64,000 nucleotides of DNA from Larkinella punicea. Its GTDB lineage: Bacteria; Bacteroidota; Bacteroidia; Cytophagales; Spirosomataceae. Location of the stretch: assembly GCF_003334855.1 (NCBI RefSeq), contig NZ_QOWE01000006.1:124001-188000 (forward strand). Direction: 5' to 3'. A model generated the notes under the pieces. It had not been told where the DNA came from, made no database searches, and worked only from the letters and a program-made list of their open reading frames with translations. How positions within the stretch are numbered: the stretch's first letter is position 1; every line of letters begins with the position of its first letter. The translations under genes and the position numbers were made by a program. This document shows positions 44,519 to 53,625 of this stretch, piece after piece.

Positions 44519-45580
44519 CTACAACCCATATTCGCTCAAAATGTCCCGTATTTTCACCGGTTTTCCGGTTTGCAATGATTTATCCATGGCCTGAAGCAGG
44601 GCCACTGTGCCGATGCCTTCGCGGATGTCGGGGTAGGCCGTTTGCCCGGATTCGAGGCAGGTCGCGAAATAATCGAGGTAATTCTGGTACTCACCCGCGT
44701 GGTGGCTTTTGCCCTCAAACCGGAAATAGTGTTTCAGCTTGTGTTCCCAGGTCTGCACGATTTCGTCGCCGGTGTTGGTCGTGATCGCGTAGCGCAAATC
44801 CATGTAGTCGGCCTGACTACAGCCTTCCGTACCGCGCAGGATGCAGCTCATTTCGGAGTCACGCACAACGGGTTGAACAGGGCCGGTGTAGGCGCCACTC
44901 ACGCGGGCGATGCGTCCGTCGGTGGCTTTGAAAATGAAGTGCATCGTGTCGTCGTTTTTCAAACCGCCCTTCCGGCCGTTGGCGCTGAGCATACCGTAGC
45001 CCATCACTTCCTCAATGTCGGGCAAATACCAGCGGATGAAATCGACCGGATGGCTGAGACCGCCATACAGCCATTTGAAGGTATTTTCGAGCGACCAGCC
45101 TTTGGCCAGAAACCAGCGGTGGTCGGCGTGGTAATAGCCTTCGATGGTGATTAATTCGCCGATCAGACCCGCTTCAAAATCCGCCCGCTGCTTTTTCATC
45201 GGTTCGAAAAACCGGGAACTCTGCCCAACGAACACTTTTTTGCCGGTTTGCTCGCTGAGGTCGATCAACGCTTTGGCTTTCGACAAATCATCGATGAACG
45301 GTTTGGTGCAGACCACGTGCTTGCCGTGCAGGAGTGCCTGTTTGGTGTGTTCGGCGTGGAACTTATCGGGCGTGTAAATCGCGATGACGTCAATCGCCGG
45401 ATCGTCGAGTAAATCCTGGTAGTTGGTCGTATAGTGCTGAAAATCAAATTCTTTGGCCCGTTGCTGGCACAGTTCCAGTTTCTGATCGCAGACGTTTACC
45501 AGTTCGTAGTTCGGGCTCGATAAAGCCGCCGACATGGTGCTGCGTCCTTCGCCTAATCCTAAAATTCCTAATCGTAGCAT
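44519..45580 (-). CDS. Gfo/Idh/MocA-family NAD(P)-dependent oxidoreductase
   Basis: A 353-residue protein without a signal peptide. The Rossmann domain begins MLRLGILGLGEGRSTMSAAL, with AIYTPDKFHAEHTKQALLHG and KHVVCTKPF, where the Lys-Pro pair is the family's conserved cofactor/substrate motif. The C-terminal alpha/beta domain carries GGLSHPVDFIRWYLPD, whose His is a typical catalytic residue. Members oxidise sugars, inositols or sugar acids. It starts 3 bp after the stop of the GH141-mutarotase gene, so it is translated from the same transcript. It may act on the monosaccharide those enzymes release. Confidence 0.9.
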   Translation of the reverse strand: MLRLGILGLGEGRSTMSAALSSPNYELVNVCDQKLELCQQRAKEFDFQHYTTNYQDLLDDPAIDVIAIYTPDKFHAEHTKQALLHGKHVVCTKPFIDDLSKAKALIDLSEQTGKKVFVGQSSRFFEPMKKQRADFEAGLIGELITIEGYYHADHRWFLAKGWSLENTFKWLYGGLSHPVDFIRWYLPDIEEVMGYGMLSANGRKGGLKNDDTMHFIFKATDGRIARVSGAYTGPVQPVVRDSEMSCILRGTEGCSQADYMDLRYAITTNTGDEIVQTWEHKLKHYFRFEGKSHHAGEYQNYLDYFATCLESGQTAYPDIREGIGTVALLQAMDKSLQTGKPVKIRDILSEYGL

Positions 45581-45583
45581 GGT

Positions 45584-48091
45584 TTACGGTTTCTGAAAAT
45601 TGACCCAGACTTCGCCCGGTTTTGTGCCGGGAATGCCTTCCTGATAGCGTTTCATGCGGGCGTTCCAGGCATCGACGCGCGGGTTGTTTTCGGTGGTTTT
45701 GGGGTTGAGTTTGTCGAGACTTTCGCCTTTGGGAATGCTGATAACCAGCATCAATTGCCGCCCGTTTTTAAACACCAGCAGTTGCTGAAAACCGGCGTTA
45801 CAGAAGCCTTTCGCTACCTCAGGCCACTTCTCAAACTGCGTGGCATGGTCGGCGATGTATTCTTTCTGAAGCGTTTCATCAGCCACCAGATTGGCCGTCA
45901 GAATCGTATGATCCCACTCGCCAGCCGTCGGGCCGGCATCGCAACGGGTTCGGTTGAACTCGTAGACCAGATCGTAGTACGTCCTGATCGTCGCTGTTGG
46001 AAATGCCGACTTGAGCCGCCCGGTCAACACCGAAACGTCCTGTATCTTGTCGAAAATAACCGAACGGTTTTGCCATTGGTACAGCGCTTCCGGCCGGATT
46101 TTCGTACGAATCAAAACCGCCTTCAGACGTTGTGCATCGACCGGTTTGCTGTCGTTGCTAACTATCTCGACAAGTGCTGGCATTTCTTTGGTAATCAGCC
46201 AGTTGGAGTCTGGTTGCACGTTGTCGTTGAGCAGATACCAATACGGTTTCTGAATCCCCGCTTTCGTTCGAATGCTGTCCGAAACCTGCGACCCGTTGTG
46301 TTCCCAGACGTTGTTCGGCCCGTTGGCATTTTGCAGAAATTTTTCGGACGGCGTCCAGTTGTTTTTAATCGTGAAATACGACGATCCTTCGTCGGTGTAG
46401 AGGTAAAACCAGTGGTGAGGCAGGTGCGCGTAGGGGGCTTTGTATACACTGTCGATGGCATTTTCGGCGATCAGCGAACCCGGTTGCGCCGACAGCGTGT
46501 AAATGGCCGCGGCATCGTACAGGTGCTTGGCAAAATGGTGAATCCTGTTGGCAACCACCGCATTGTTCCGCATCGCGTTGATCGTTGGCGTCCAGCCCCA
46601 ACCCAGACTAATACCGCTATACGACACCTCGTTGATTTCGTTGTGCTCGATTCGGATGCCCCGAACGTAGCCCGCGCCAATGCCTACACATCCCCAGTCT
46701 TCGTTCGTGACGTTGGTAATCAAATTATTGCTGATGAGTAGGTTACTGCAAATCTCCCGTTCGTCGTCCGGATTATAGGGCCGGTGAATTTCCGTGGCTT
46801 CGTCGGAAAAAACACCCGCCAGAATGCCCGTTCCGCCGATGTCTTTGAACAGATTGCCCCGGATCACATTGTTACTTCCGCCTTTGTGGTAATCCAGTCC
46901 GGTGGCCGCCAGATGCTCAAACCGGCAATTCTCAAAACCGGTCTGCTGGGCAAACGACACCTCCACAGCCGCAGCCGGACGGCCGACCCACGCCTGATTT
47001 TCGAGTGTTTTTTTGTCGGGCGTCCCCGGTATTTTCAGTTTGTAGGCATCGAGCATAAACAACCCGGCCTGGTGCGGCACGTGACCCTGCTGCGACGGGC
47101 GGAGCCAACCCGTATGCTGGAACGAAATCCCCTTGAACAGGACGTTTGAAACCGGGCTGTCGGCGGTTCCGATCATTCGTACCAGCGTTTCGAGCGATGG
47201 CGCGATGACCTGTGCCGTGGCCAGATTTTCGGTCGGTCGCGGGATGTAGTAGATTTTTTCGGCTTTGGTGTCCAGAAACCACTCTCCGGGTTGATTCAGG
47301 AACTGAACGGCGTTGGTCAGGTAAAATGCCGAGTTGCCGGTTTCTTTCGAAATCCAGGGTGCGGGCCAGGGATGTTCCGATTGAATGCGACTTTCGGGCT
47401 GGTGAAAGGATAATTTGGCACTATCGCCCTGTACGTCAATGTGTTTTACGCGCAGATTGGCAATCGCCCACCACTGGTGAATCAGCATTTCCAGACCGGC
47501 GGCTTTTGATAAATCGCCAAACTTTGGGGTCGGAATCCAGCAGGTTTGCTCGGCTTTGTTCCACGACAGAATCCGGTTCATCAGCGGATACGGCGTATCT
47601 TTGGCGCGGGTCGCTTTTTCGCCGTTCACCCACAATTGCCGGAATTCAACCAGCCGCCCACCGACTTTCGGCGCATCGGCCACCCAGACTTTTCCGACGG
47701 CTTCTTTGGTCAAACCGGCAACGCTATTTTTCAACTTCTGCCAACCGCTTATCGAAACGCCACCGCTCAAAACCGGTTTCGCATTCGGAGCCGCTTCAAT
47801 CACCGTCGGACTCGCTGGCGTCCCCGAATCCTCCGGTCGAATGAAAACCGGCTCGTTTAACGCATAAACGCCACTTTTTAGATAAATATGCGCGCCTTTC
47901 GCCACGCTCGGGTCCGATAATCGACGCAATTCCCGCACCTTCCGAAGCGCCAGTTGCAAACTGGCTACCGGTTTTTCGTTCGTTCCCGCATTCAAATCCG
48001 AGCCATTTGGCGACACCCAGATTTCAGCTTGCTGCGCGAAAATGAAGTTCGGTAGCAGGGAGAGGATGAATAGGTTTATGAGTCGTTTCAT
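45584..48091 (-). CDS. GH141-like parallel beta-helix hydrolase fused to an L-rhamnose mutarotase-like domain
   Basis: An 835-residue protein from ATG 48091 (signal MKRLINLFILSLLPNFIFA). Residues about 22-600 are a right-handed beta-helix with GH141 features: EIWVSPNGSDLNAGTNEKP, VFIRPEDSGTPASPTVIEAA, NAKPVLSGGVSISGW, and repeats such as GLDYHKGGSNNVIRGNLF. The last 140 or so residues resemble L-rhamnose mutarotase (RhaM/DUF718): KEYIADHATQFEKWPEVAKG, FCNAGFQQLLVFKNGRQLML and PRVDAWNARMKRYQEG. GH141 includes an RG-II alpha-L-fucosidase. The frame extends upstream to ATG 48220 through palindrome copy G, overlapping the GH2 stop (ATGA), but the signal peptide supports 48091. Fusion of a hydrolase with a sugar-anomer epimerase is unusual. 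Confidence 0.85.
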   Translation of the reverse strand: MKRLINLFILSLLPNFIFAQQAEIWVSPNGSDLNAGTNEKPVASLQLALRKVRELRRLSDPSVAKGAHIYLKSGVYALNEPVFIRPEDSGTPASPTVIEAAPNAKPVLSGGVSISGWQKLKNSVAGLTKEAVGKVWVADAPKVGGRLVEFRQLWVNGEKATRAKDTPYPLMNRILSWNKAEQTCWIPTPKFGDLSKAAGLEMLIHQWWAIANLRVKHIDVQGDSAKLSFHQPESRIQSEHPWPAPWISKETGNSAFYLTNAVQFLNQPGEWFLDTKAEKIYYIPRPTENLATAQVIAPSLETLVRMIGTADSPVSNVLFKGISFQHTGWLRPSQQGHVPHQAGLFMLDAYKLKIPGTPDKKTLENQAWVGRPAAAVEVSFAQQTGFENCRFEHLAATGLDYHKGGSNNVIRGNLFKDIGGTGILAGVFSDEATEIHRPYNPDDEREICSNLLISNNLITNVTNEDWGCVGIGAGYVRGIRIEHNEINEVSYSGISLGWGWTPTINAMRNNAVVANRIHHFAKHLYDAAAIYTLSAQPGSLIAENAIDSVYKAPYAHLPHHWFYLYTDEGSSYFTIKNNWTPSEKFLQNANGPNNVWEHNGSQVSDSIRTKAGIQKPYWYLLNDNVQPDSNWLITKEMPALVEIVSNDSKPVDAQRLKAVLIRTKIRPEALYQWQNRSVIFDKIQDVSVLTGRLKSAFPTATIRTYYDLVYEFNRTRCDAGPTAGEWDHTILTANLVADETLQKEYIADHATQFEKWPEVAKGFCNAGFQQLLVFKNGRQLMLVISIPKGESLDKLNPKTTENNPRVDAWNARMKRYQEGIPGTKPGEVWVNFQKP

Positions 48092-48101
48092 AAAGCCAAT
48101 T

Positions 48102-48208
48102 GCCCCTAAATCCCGATCGTCGGCCCGGCCTAAAGGGGACTTGGACGCCGAAACATCCAGATGCTTGAAGTCCCCTTTAGGCCGGGCCGACGATCGGGAT
48201 TTAGGGGC
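48102..48208. repeat. Palindromic element copy G (41-bp perfect arms)
   Basis: The arms 48102-48142 and 48168-48208 are perfectly complementary over 41 bp: outer GCCCCTAAATCCCGATCGTC, inner GGCCTAAAGGGGACTT. The core has AACATCCAGATG. It lies between the GH2 and GH141 genes and is open in the GH141 frame. The segment GATCGTCGGCCCGGCC in the arms is not found in copies A, B, D, E or F. Confidence 0.9.
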
Positions 48209-48216
48209 GTTCTTTT

Positions 48217-51000
48217 TCATTTCCCGGAAAAATCAAAATACAACGTCAGCTCTTTGGCGCGCGCGGGTTCCTTTTCGTAGTCATAAAAAATATGCTTCAT
48301 GCCCATTGGGCCGGTGGTTTCGTTGCGCTGCGTTTTGCTGCCAATGCTGCTGATGCCCTGCATGAACGACAGATCGCCCGTCGGGAAGAGGGGTTCGTAA
48401 TTGTGCCATTGATCGGTTTTCCAGGCGGGGGTGAACAGCCGGAAAAAAACATCTTCGTTTTCCGTCGCCACCGTAAAAGGCTGGCCAGTGGTTTCAAACC
48501 GGCACCAGTACAGGTTGGCGTGATAGCCTTTGAATTCGGGGTATACCACCGGCGATTCACCGGTTTCGGTGTTGTTATACGCCTTGTTCCAGACGCCCAA
48601 TGTGCCGCCTTTCATCCGGTTTTTCCAGACGCGATACGGCCCTTTGCCCATCCAGTTGACGGCCTTCATCTCGCGTTCGGGGAACGAGAAATTGACGCCC
48701 ACCAGCGTCGTAAAATAGCCATCTGGAAAATACCGCACCCGCATTTTGACCCAGCCCGATGGGTAAATGGTCCATTGCAACGTGTTGTAGCTGCTTTTTC
48801 GGTCAAAGGTCGATTCGATGACGACGGTTTTGCCGTCCATGCGGTGGGTGAAATTTTTGAAATTGTTGACACCTTCCTGCAACACCGGGCCGTTGGTGAA
48901 CGGGATCGTTCCGTTCCGGTTGGTCACTTGTTTCAAGATGCCGGTTCGCTTACTAAATGACAACACAATGCCGTTGGCCGAAACGGTATACAAAGAATCG
49001 GATTCAGTGAAAGTGACCGGAGCCGAACCGTCGGTTTTGACGAGCGACGCGGCAATTTGGTGGGGTAACGAAATCGGAAAACTCCAGGTAAATAGCTCGC
49101 GTCGGTGCGGATCGGTGGCGGTGATGTATAGAAAGTCGTAGTCTTTCCAGTTGCTGGGTAACTGAGCCTTTAGTACGCCTTTTTCGAGCGGTTTCAGGTT
49201 CGGTGCCGCAACGGGAAATGATTTTTCAGACGGTTTTACGCCGTCGAATGGGCCACCCACTTTGACTAGTTTTCCGGTAAACGAACAGCGGCTCGTATTG
49301 GTAAAGTGATACCGGTTTTCAATCGGAAACGTGCCGTCGAAGGTTGGCGTGATCTCCCGACGTTCCAGCCGAATCGGTGACCAGACTTCTCTGATCGTAA
49401 AAAAGCTGCCTTCTTTTTCGCGGTATGGCCCCACAATGCCGTCGGCGCCCCGGTTTCCGTCGGTGTCGATGAGGCCGTTCTGATCCGTTCGCACGACGCC
49501 CTGATCGGCAAAATCCCAGAGAAAACCGCCAGCCGCCAGCGGATCGTGCCACATCGCTTCCCAGTAATCTTCCAGCCCCGCGCCGTGGCCGCCGTCGTAC
49601 ATCCCGTGCAGAAATTCGGTGGGCAAGGTGATCGAGTGGCCGTGGTTGTAAGTGCCGATGCCGTAATTATATTCCCGGTAATGCTGCGTGTCAAAACCGC
49701 CGAAATCCTCCCAGGCGTGGATGACGGGCCGTTTTTGAAGGTCTTCTTGGGTGAATAACGCATCCAGTTCGACATTGTGACCGCCTTCGTTCCCGTTGAT
49801 CCAGAAAATAACCGACGGGTGGTTGACATCGTGCGTAATCAGTTCGTGGAGCAGTTTAGTGCCCGTCGGCGTGTCGTAATGGCCGTGCCAGCCCGCCAGC
49901 TCGTCGAACACGAAAAGTCCCAACGAATCGCAGACGTCGAGAAAATGATCATCGGGCGGGTAGTGCGACATCCGGACGGCATTCATGTTCATGTCTTTCA
50001 TCAGATTGACGTCCAGAATGCTCAGTTTTTTGCTCAAGGCCCGGCCCGACGACGGCCAGAACGAATGCCGGTTGACGCCCTTGAGTTTGACTTTTGTACC
50101 GTTGACGTAAATACCATCGCGCGGCTTCACTTCGACGGTTCGGAAACCGAAGAATTTCGTCACGGTATGCACCGGTTTTCCAGCTTCCAACAACCTGAAT
50201 TCTACTTTGTAACGATTGGGTGTTTCCGACGTCCACAAGAGCGGTTTCGGGACGGTTTTTGTCAGGGCAACGGTATGGGTTTCTGTACCGATTTTTGCGC
50301 TGAACGGTTCGCCTACTTTTTGTCCGGAAACCGTGTAAATCTGTCCGGAAATTTCAGTGGCTTTGCGGTTTGTCTTCAATTGAAGTTGGGCCGTAAAAGA
50401 GCCGTTGGCTTTGGCGTCGATGGCAACGTGTTCGAGGTGTTGGGCGGGGAGAATTTCCAGGTAAACCGGTCGGAAAATACCGCCGAAAATCCAGAAATCG
50501 CCCTTGCGTTCGGCTTCGTTGACGGATGGGTTCACCGAGTGTTTCGAGACGGTAATTTCCAGCAAATTGCCCGAACCGTACTGGAGTAAATTCGATACAT
50601 CGTATTTGAATGCGTAGTAGGAACCTTCGTGTTTTGGCCCCGCCGGTTTGCCATTCAGTTTGACTTCCGTATCGGTCATAACACCCTCAAAAACCTGGTT
50701 GATTCGCTTGCCTTTCCACGACGCCGGAGCCTGAAAAGTATGCTTGTAAAGTCCCTGTTCTTTGCCGCGCGAACTGTCTTTGGCAAAACCGTAATTGTAC
50801 TTCCCGAATCCCTGCAACTCCCAGTTCGACGGCACCGGAATGGTGGTCCACTTTCCCGAATTCCGACCGGCTGTGCAGTAAAATTCCCAGTTCACGGTCT
50901 GGTCGTTTCCGGTGCCGGACAAATACCGTTTTTCGGTTTGCTGGGCGGTGGCAACCTGCGCAATCAGAAGAAGAAAAACCGGTATCAATCGGTACATCAT
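48217..51000 (-). CDS. GH2 family glycoside hydrolase
   Basis: A 927-residue secreted enzyme (signal MMYRLIPVFLLLIAQVATA). Domain order is the beta-galactosidase type: sugar-binding jelly-roll (WTTIPVPSNWELQGFGKYNY, GVMTDTEVKLNGKPAGPKHE), immunoglobulin-like domain, TIM barrel (KLKGVNRHSFWPSSGRAL, MNAVRMSHYPPD) and a C-terminal beta-sandwich. E405 in WINGNEGG is the likely acid/base and E462 in LPTEFLHG the likely nucleophile. GH2 covers beta-galactosidases, glucuronidases and mannosidases; in RG-II loci it removes beta-glucuronate or galactose, which I favour but cannot prove. It begins 14 bp after the GH43 stop. Confidence 0.93.
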   Translation of the reverse strand: MMYRLIPVFLLLIAQVATAQQTEKRYLSGTGNDQTVNWEFYCTAGRNSGKWTTIPVPSNWELQGFGKYNYGFAKDSSRGKEQGLYKHTFQAPASWKGKRINQVFEGVMTDTEVKLNGKPAGPKHEGSYYAFKYDVSNLLQYGSGNLLEITVSKHSVNPSVNEAERKGDFWIFGGIFRPVYLEILPAQHLEHVAIDAKANGSFTAQLQLKTNRKATEISGQIYTVSGQKVGEPFSAKIGTETHTVALTKTVPKPLLWTSETPNRYKVEFRLLEAGKPVHTVTKFFGFRTVEVKPRDGIYVNGTKVKLKGVNRHSFWPSSGRALSKKLSILDVNLMKDMNMNAVRMSHYPPDDHFLDVCDSLGLFVFDELAGWHGHYDTPTGTKLLHELITHDVNHPSVIFWINGNEGGHNVELDALFTQEDLQKRPVIHAWEDFGGFDTQHYREYNYGIGTYNHGHSITLPTEFLHGMYDGGHGAGLEDYWEAMWHDPLAAGGFLWDFADQGVVRTDQNGLIDTDGNRGADGIVGPYREKEGSFFTIREVWSPIRLERREITPTFDGTFPIENRYHFTNTSRCSFTGKLVKVGGPFDGVKPSEKSFPVAAPNLKPLEKGVLKAQLPSNWKDYDFLYITATDPHRRELFTWSFPISLPHQIAASLVKTDGSAPVTFTESDSLYTVSANGIVLSFSKRTGILKQVTNRNGTIPFTNGPVLQEGVNNFKNFTHRMDGKTVVIESTFDRKSSYNTLQWTIYPSGWVKMRVRYFPDGYFTTLVGVNFSFPEREMKAVNWMGKGPYRVWKNRMKGGTLGVWNKAYNNTETGESPVVYPEFKGYHANLYWCRFETTGQPFTVATENEDVFFRLFTPAWKTDQWHNYEPLFPTGDLSFMQGISSIGSKTQRNETTGPMGMKHIFYDYEKEPARAKELTLYFDFSGK

Positions 51001-51014
51001 GGGTCGGATTCGGG

Positions 51015-51926
51015 TCAGTTACTGGCCTTTTTTAAGTCGGTTAATACGCGTTTTTTTACCTTGAAAATCGTCCCATGTTTGTGGCCTTCCGGAACGGCAA
51101 TTTGGGCGGAAACATCCGTAAACGTTTTGAAGTCGCGGGTCTTCACGGCTCCGTAATTTTTGTCCTGATAGGAGTCGAAATAAATCAGCCAATCATCACC
51201 AACTTTGGCAACGGAGGGGCCTTCGGTGAATTTTTTGGTAAACGGTGTGGATACGTCGGTGTAGGGTCCGGTTGCCTCTTTCCCAAACGCGACTTTGAGG
51301 TTGCGTTCCGGGCGGGTATTATCTTTCAGAACCAGCACGTAATCAGCGGGTTTTCGCTTGACGATTACCGCATCGATCACGCTGAATTTCGGGTCGAGAA
51401 ACAGTTGGGTAGGCGCGAAGGTCTGGAAGTCTTTCGTGGTCGTGTAATACATCCGGTGGTTGTTTTTCTCCTCTTCCACCCCGCGTTCAAACCGGCTCGG
51501 AATGGTGGACGCCCAGATGATGATAAACCGGTCGGTTTCGTCGTCGTAAAACAGTTCGGGCGCCCAGACATTGACCGTTGTCGGTTCGTGTTCCATCACT
51601 GGAATAAACCGCTCCGAAGACCAGTGAATGAGGTCTTTGGAACTCGCATAACCGAAGCCTTTGTCGTCCTTCCAGCTACTCGTCCAGACGAGGTGAAACG
51701 TGCCGTCTTTGCCCTGCGCAATCGACGGGTCACGCATCACTTTCTGGTTGCCAATTTCGGGTTTCAGAAATGTACGGTTCAGGTCTGTCCATTGATAACC
51801 GTCCGTGCTGTACAAAAACCGGAGCCCTTCGTTGGCCGGTTCATGAAACGAACTGAACAGGTAGACGCTCTTCGAACACGAACTGAGCAGGAGCAGAATA
51901 CTGAACAGGTAATGAATCCGCTTCAT
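51015..51926 (-). CDS. GH43-like five-bladed beta-propeller lipoprotein
   Basis: A 303-residue protein with a lipoprotein signal (SILLLLSSCSKS, lipidated Cys 17). The GH43 catalytic triad is visible: base D66 in VMRDPSIA, pKa-modulating D185 in SVIDAVIV, and acid E235 in FTEGPSVA, with WAPELFYDDE in between. GH43 enzymes are alpha-L-arabinofuranosidases, beta-xylosidases or galactosidases; several act on pectin arabinan or galactan side chains. It is the first hydrolase after the SusC/SusD pair, separated from SusD by an inverted repeat. Confidence 0.9.
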   Translation of the reverse strand: MKRIHYLFSILLLLSSCSKSVYLFSSFHEPANEGLRFLYSTDGYQWTDLNRTFLKPEIGNQKVMRDPSIAQGKDGTFHLVWTSSWKDDKGFGYASSKDLIHWSSERFIPVMEHEPTTVNVWAPELFYDDETDRFIIIWASTIPSRFERGVEEEKNNHRMYYTTTKDFQTFAPTQLFLDPKFSVIDAVIVKRKPADYVLVLKDNTRPERNLKVAFGKEATGPYTDVSTPFTKKFTEGPSVAKVGDDWLIYFDSYQDKNYGAVKTRDFKTFTDVSAQIAVPEGHKHGTIFKVKKRVLTDLKKASN

Positions 51927-52051
51927 GGTTAGGGTGTCAATGCGTTCGGCTAAAAAGCCGGTTTTCGCATCTACAAAGGATCAATTTTTCGGGGTGTGGG
52001 ATATGTATCATTTTAGCGGGGGTGTGTAGGATTTTGTCAATCCGAGAGTTT

Positions 52052-52181
52052 GGTGTTCGGTTTACGGTTTTCAGTTTACGCCGGGCCGTCGCTACGGTGG
52101 CTGACGCAAGCTTTCTGACGCGTTCCAATTACGTGCGTCAGCCACCGTAAACCGTAAACTGAAAACCTTAAACCGAATACC
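52052..52181. repeat. 130-bp inverted repeat between SusD and GH43 genes
   Basis: Outer arms (TTCGGTTTACGGTTTTCAGT on the left, the matching complement ending near 52181) and inner arms CGGTGGCTGACGCA/TGCGTCAGCCACCG enclose a short loop. It has a different sequence from the CCCCTAAAGGGG family. It lies 5 bp beyond the SusD stop and could act as a hairpin that lowers expression of the hydrolase genes relative to SusCD. Confidence 0.8.
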
Positions 52182-52186
52182 AAAAG

Positions 52187-53602
52187 TCAATACCCCGGAT
52201 TCTGCGTAATGGCCGGATTCTGGGTGCGGACGATTTGGGGAATCGGCCAGAGCAGTTTCGTGGCAGTAATGGCTTTCCCTTTGGCGGTCAGAACCGGGAC
52301 GGCGCGGTTGGTGCGTTTCAGATCGAACCAGCGTTGAAATTCGATGGCTAATTCCGTCCGGCGTTCGTGTTCGATGGCGAGATCGAGCGTCGGGTATTTG
52401 GCGATTGGATACGTTGCCTCGCCAAACTTGGGCAGTTTCGCCCGCGTTCTGACCAGATTGAGGTACATCGGATCGCCGGTCGCTTCGGAAAGCAGCAGCA
52501 GCGCATCGGCGTACCGCAGCACCATGAAGTTGTTGTTGGCCAATGGGTTGCCGCCCACCTGCGTCGCTTTGGTATCCGTCCATTTGATGGGGTATTTCTG
52601 GGCGATGAACGTCCCGGCATTGTTATACCCCAGCGCAATCGAGGCATCCCGGCGCGGGTCACCGGTTTCGTATTCATTGTACAGATCGTCGGTTACCTGA
52701 TTCATGCCACCGCCGTAGAAACCGAGGAAGTTGTTGTTCGGGTAGAATGTCTGATAAAAGCGGCTGAATGGAGCCGAGGCATTTCCGCCCAGATACTGAA
52801 TTTCAAAGATTGACTCTTTGGTATTTTTGACGCTCGGTCCCCACAAATCGGTATAATTGGCGAGCAATGAATACTGATTGCTGTTGTACACTTCTTTCAG
52901 CACGGTAGCCGCGGCCGCTTTATCGCCCAGGGTCAGATACACTTTACCCAGCAACGTCTGAGCCGCTCCTTTGGAAGCCCGGCCCGGAATCGTAATGGCC
53001 GTCGCCAGTGGTAGTTTTTCAGCCGCAAAAATCAGGTCTTTCTTGATCTGATCGTAAACCGCACTTTGCGGGGAACGCAGGACGGCGTAGCTTTCCTCGC
53101 CGGTCAGTGGCGTGGTGACGATGGGCAAATCGCCCCACAACTGCACCATGTTGAAGTAATAAAGTCCCCGCAGAAACTGCATCTGGGCTTTCACGCCATC
53201 CTTGTAAGCGGCATCCAGACTGGCCCCTTCAATTTTGTCCAGCACGATGTTTGCGTTGAAAATCGCCTTGTAGGATTCCTGCCAGAACTGGTACACCATT
53301 GTGTTGGCGGTGGCCAGACTGTAGTCCTTGAACTGCCATTTATCGGCCTGAATCCCCGAAATATTGAACATGATGGCGTTGTCGCTCATCTGCTCGTTGG
53401 CGTACGAAACCGGACCTTCAGGGTGGTAAACCGTGTACAGCGACGCATACGCCCCGTTGACGGCCAGCTCGAAATCGTCCCGGGTTTTGAAGTTATCCGC
53501 CGTTGGATTAGACAATGGCGTCAGATCCAGAAACGTGTCCTGGCAACTGGAGGTCAGCAAGCTGACGCAAAGAAAGGTGAGGAAATATCGTATCGTTTTC
53601 AT
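52187..53602 (-). CDS. SusD/RagB-like outer-membrane lipoprotein
   Basis: A 471-residue glycan-binding lipoprotein with lipobox LTSSC (Cys 20). SusD landmarks are PTADNFKTRDDFELAVNGAY, VKAQMQFLRGLYYFNMVQLW and the C-terminal EHERRTELAIEFQRWFDLKR. It partners the SusC protein encoded 23 bp upstream. Sequence differs from the SusD at 35653, implying another glycan or another part of pectin. Confidence 0.95.
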   Translation of the reverse strand: MKTIRYFLTFLCVSLLTSSCQDTFLDLTPLSNPTADNFKTRDDFELAVNGAYASLYTVYHPEGPVSYANEQMSDNAIMFNISGIQADKWQFKDYSLATANTMVYQFWQESYKAIFNANIVLDKIEGASLDAAYKDGVKAQMQFLRGLYYFNMVQLWGDLPIVTTPLTGEESYAVLRSPQSAVYDQIKKDLIFAAEKLPLATAITIPGRASKGAAQTLLGKVYLTLGDKAAAATVLKEVYNSNQYSLLANYTDLWGPSVKNTKESIFEIQYLGGNASAPFSRFYQTFYPNNNFLGFYGGGMNQVTDDLYNEYETGDPRRDASIALGYNNAGTFIAQKYPIKWTDTKATQVGGNPLANNNFMVLRYADALLLLSEATGDPMYLNLVRTRAKLPKFGEATYPIAKYPTLDLAIEHERRTELAIEFQRWFDLKRTNRAVPVLTAKGKAITATKLLWPIPQIVRTQNPAITQNPGY

Positions 53603-53625
53603 GGGTGATCGTTCTAGTGTTCAGC

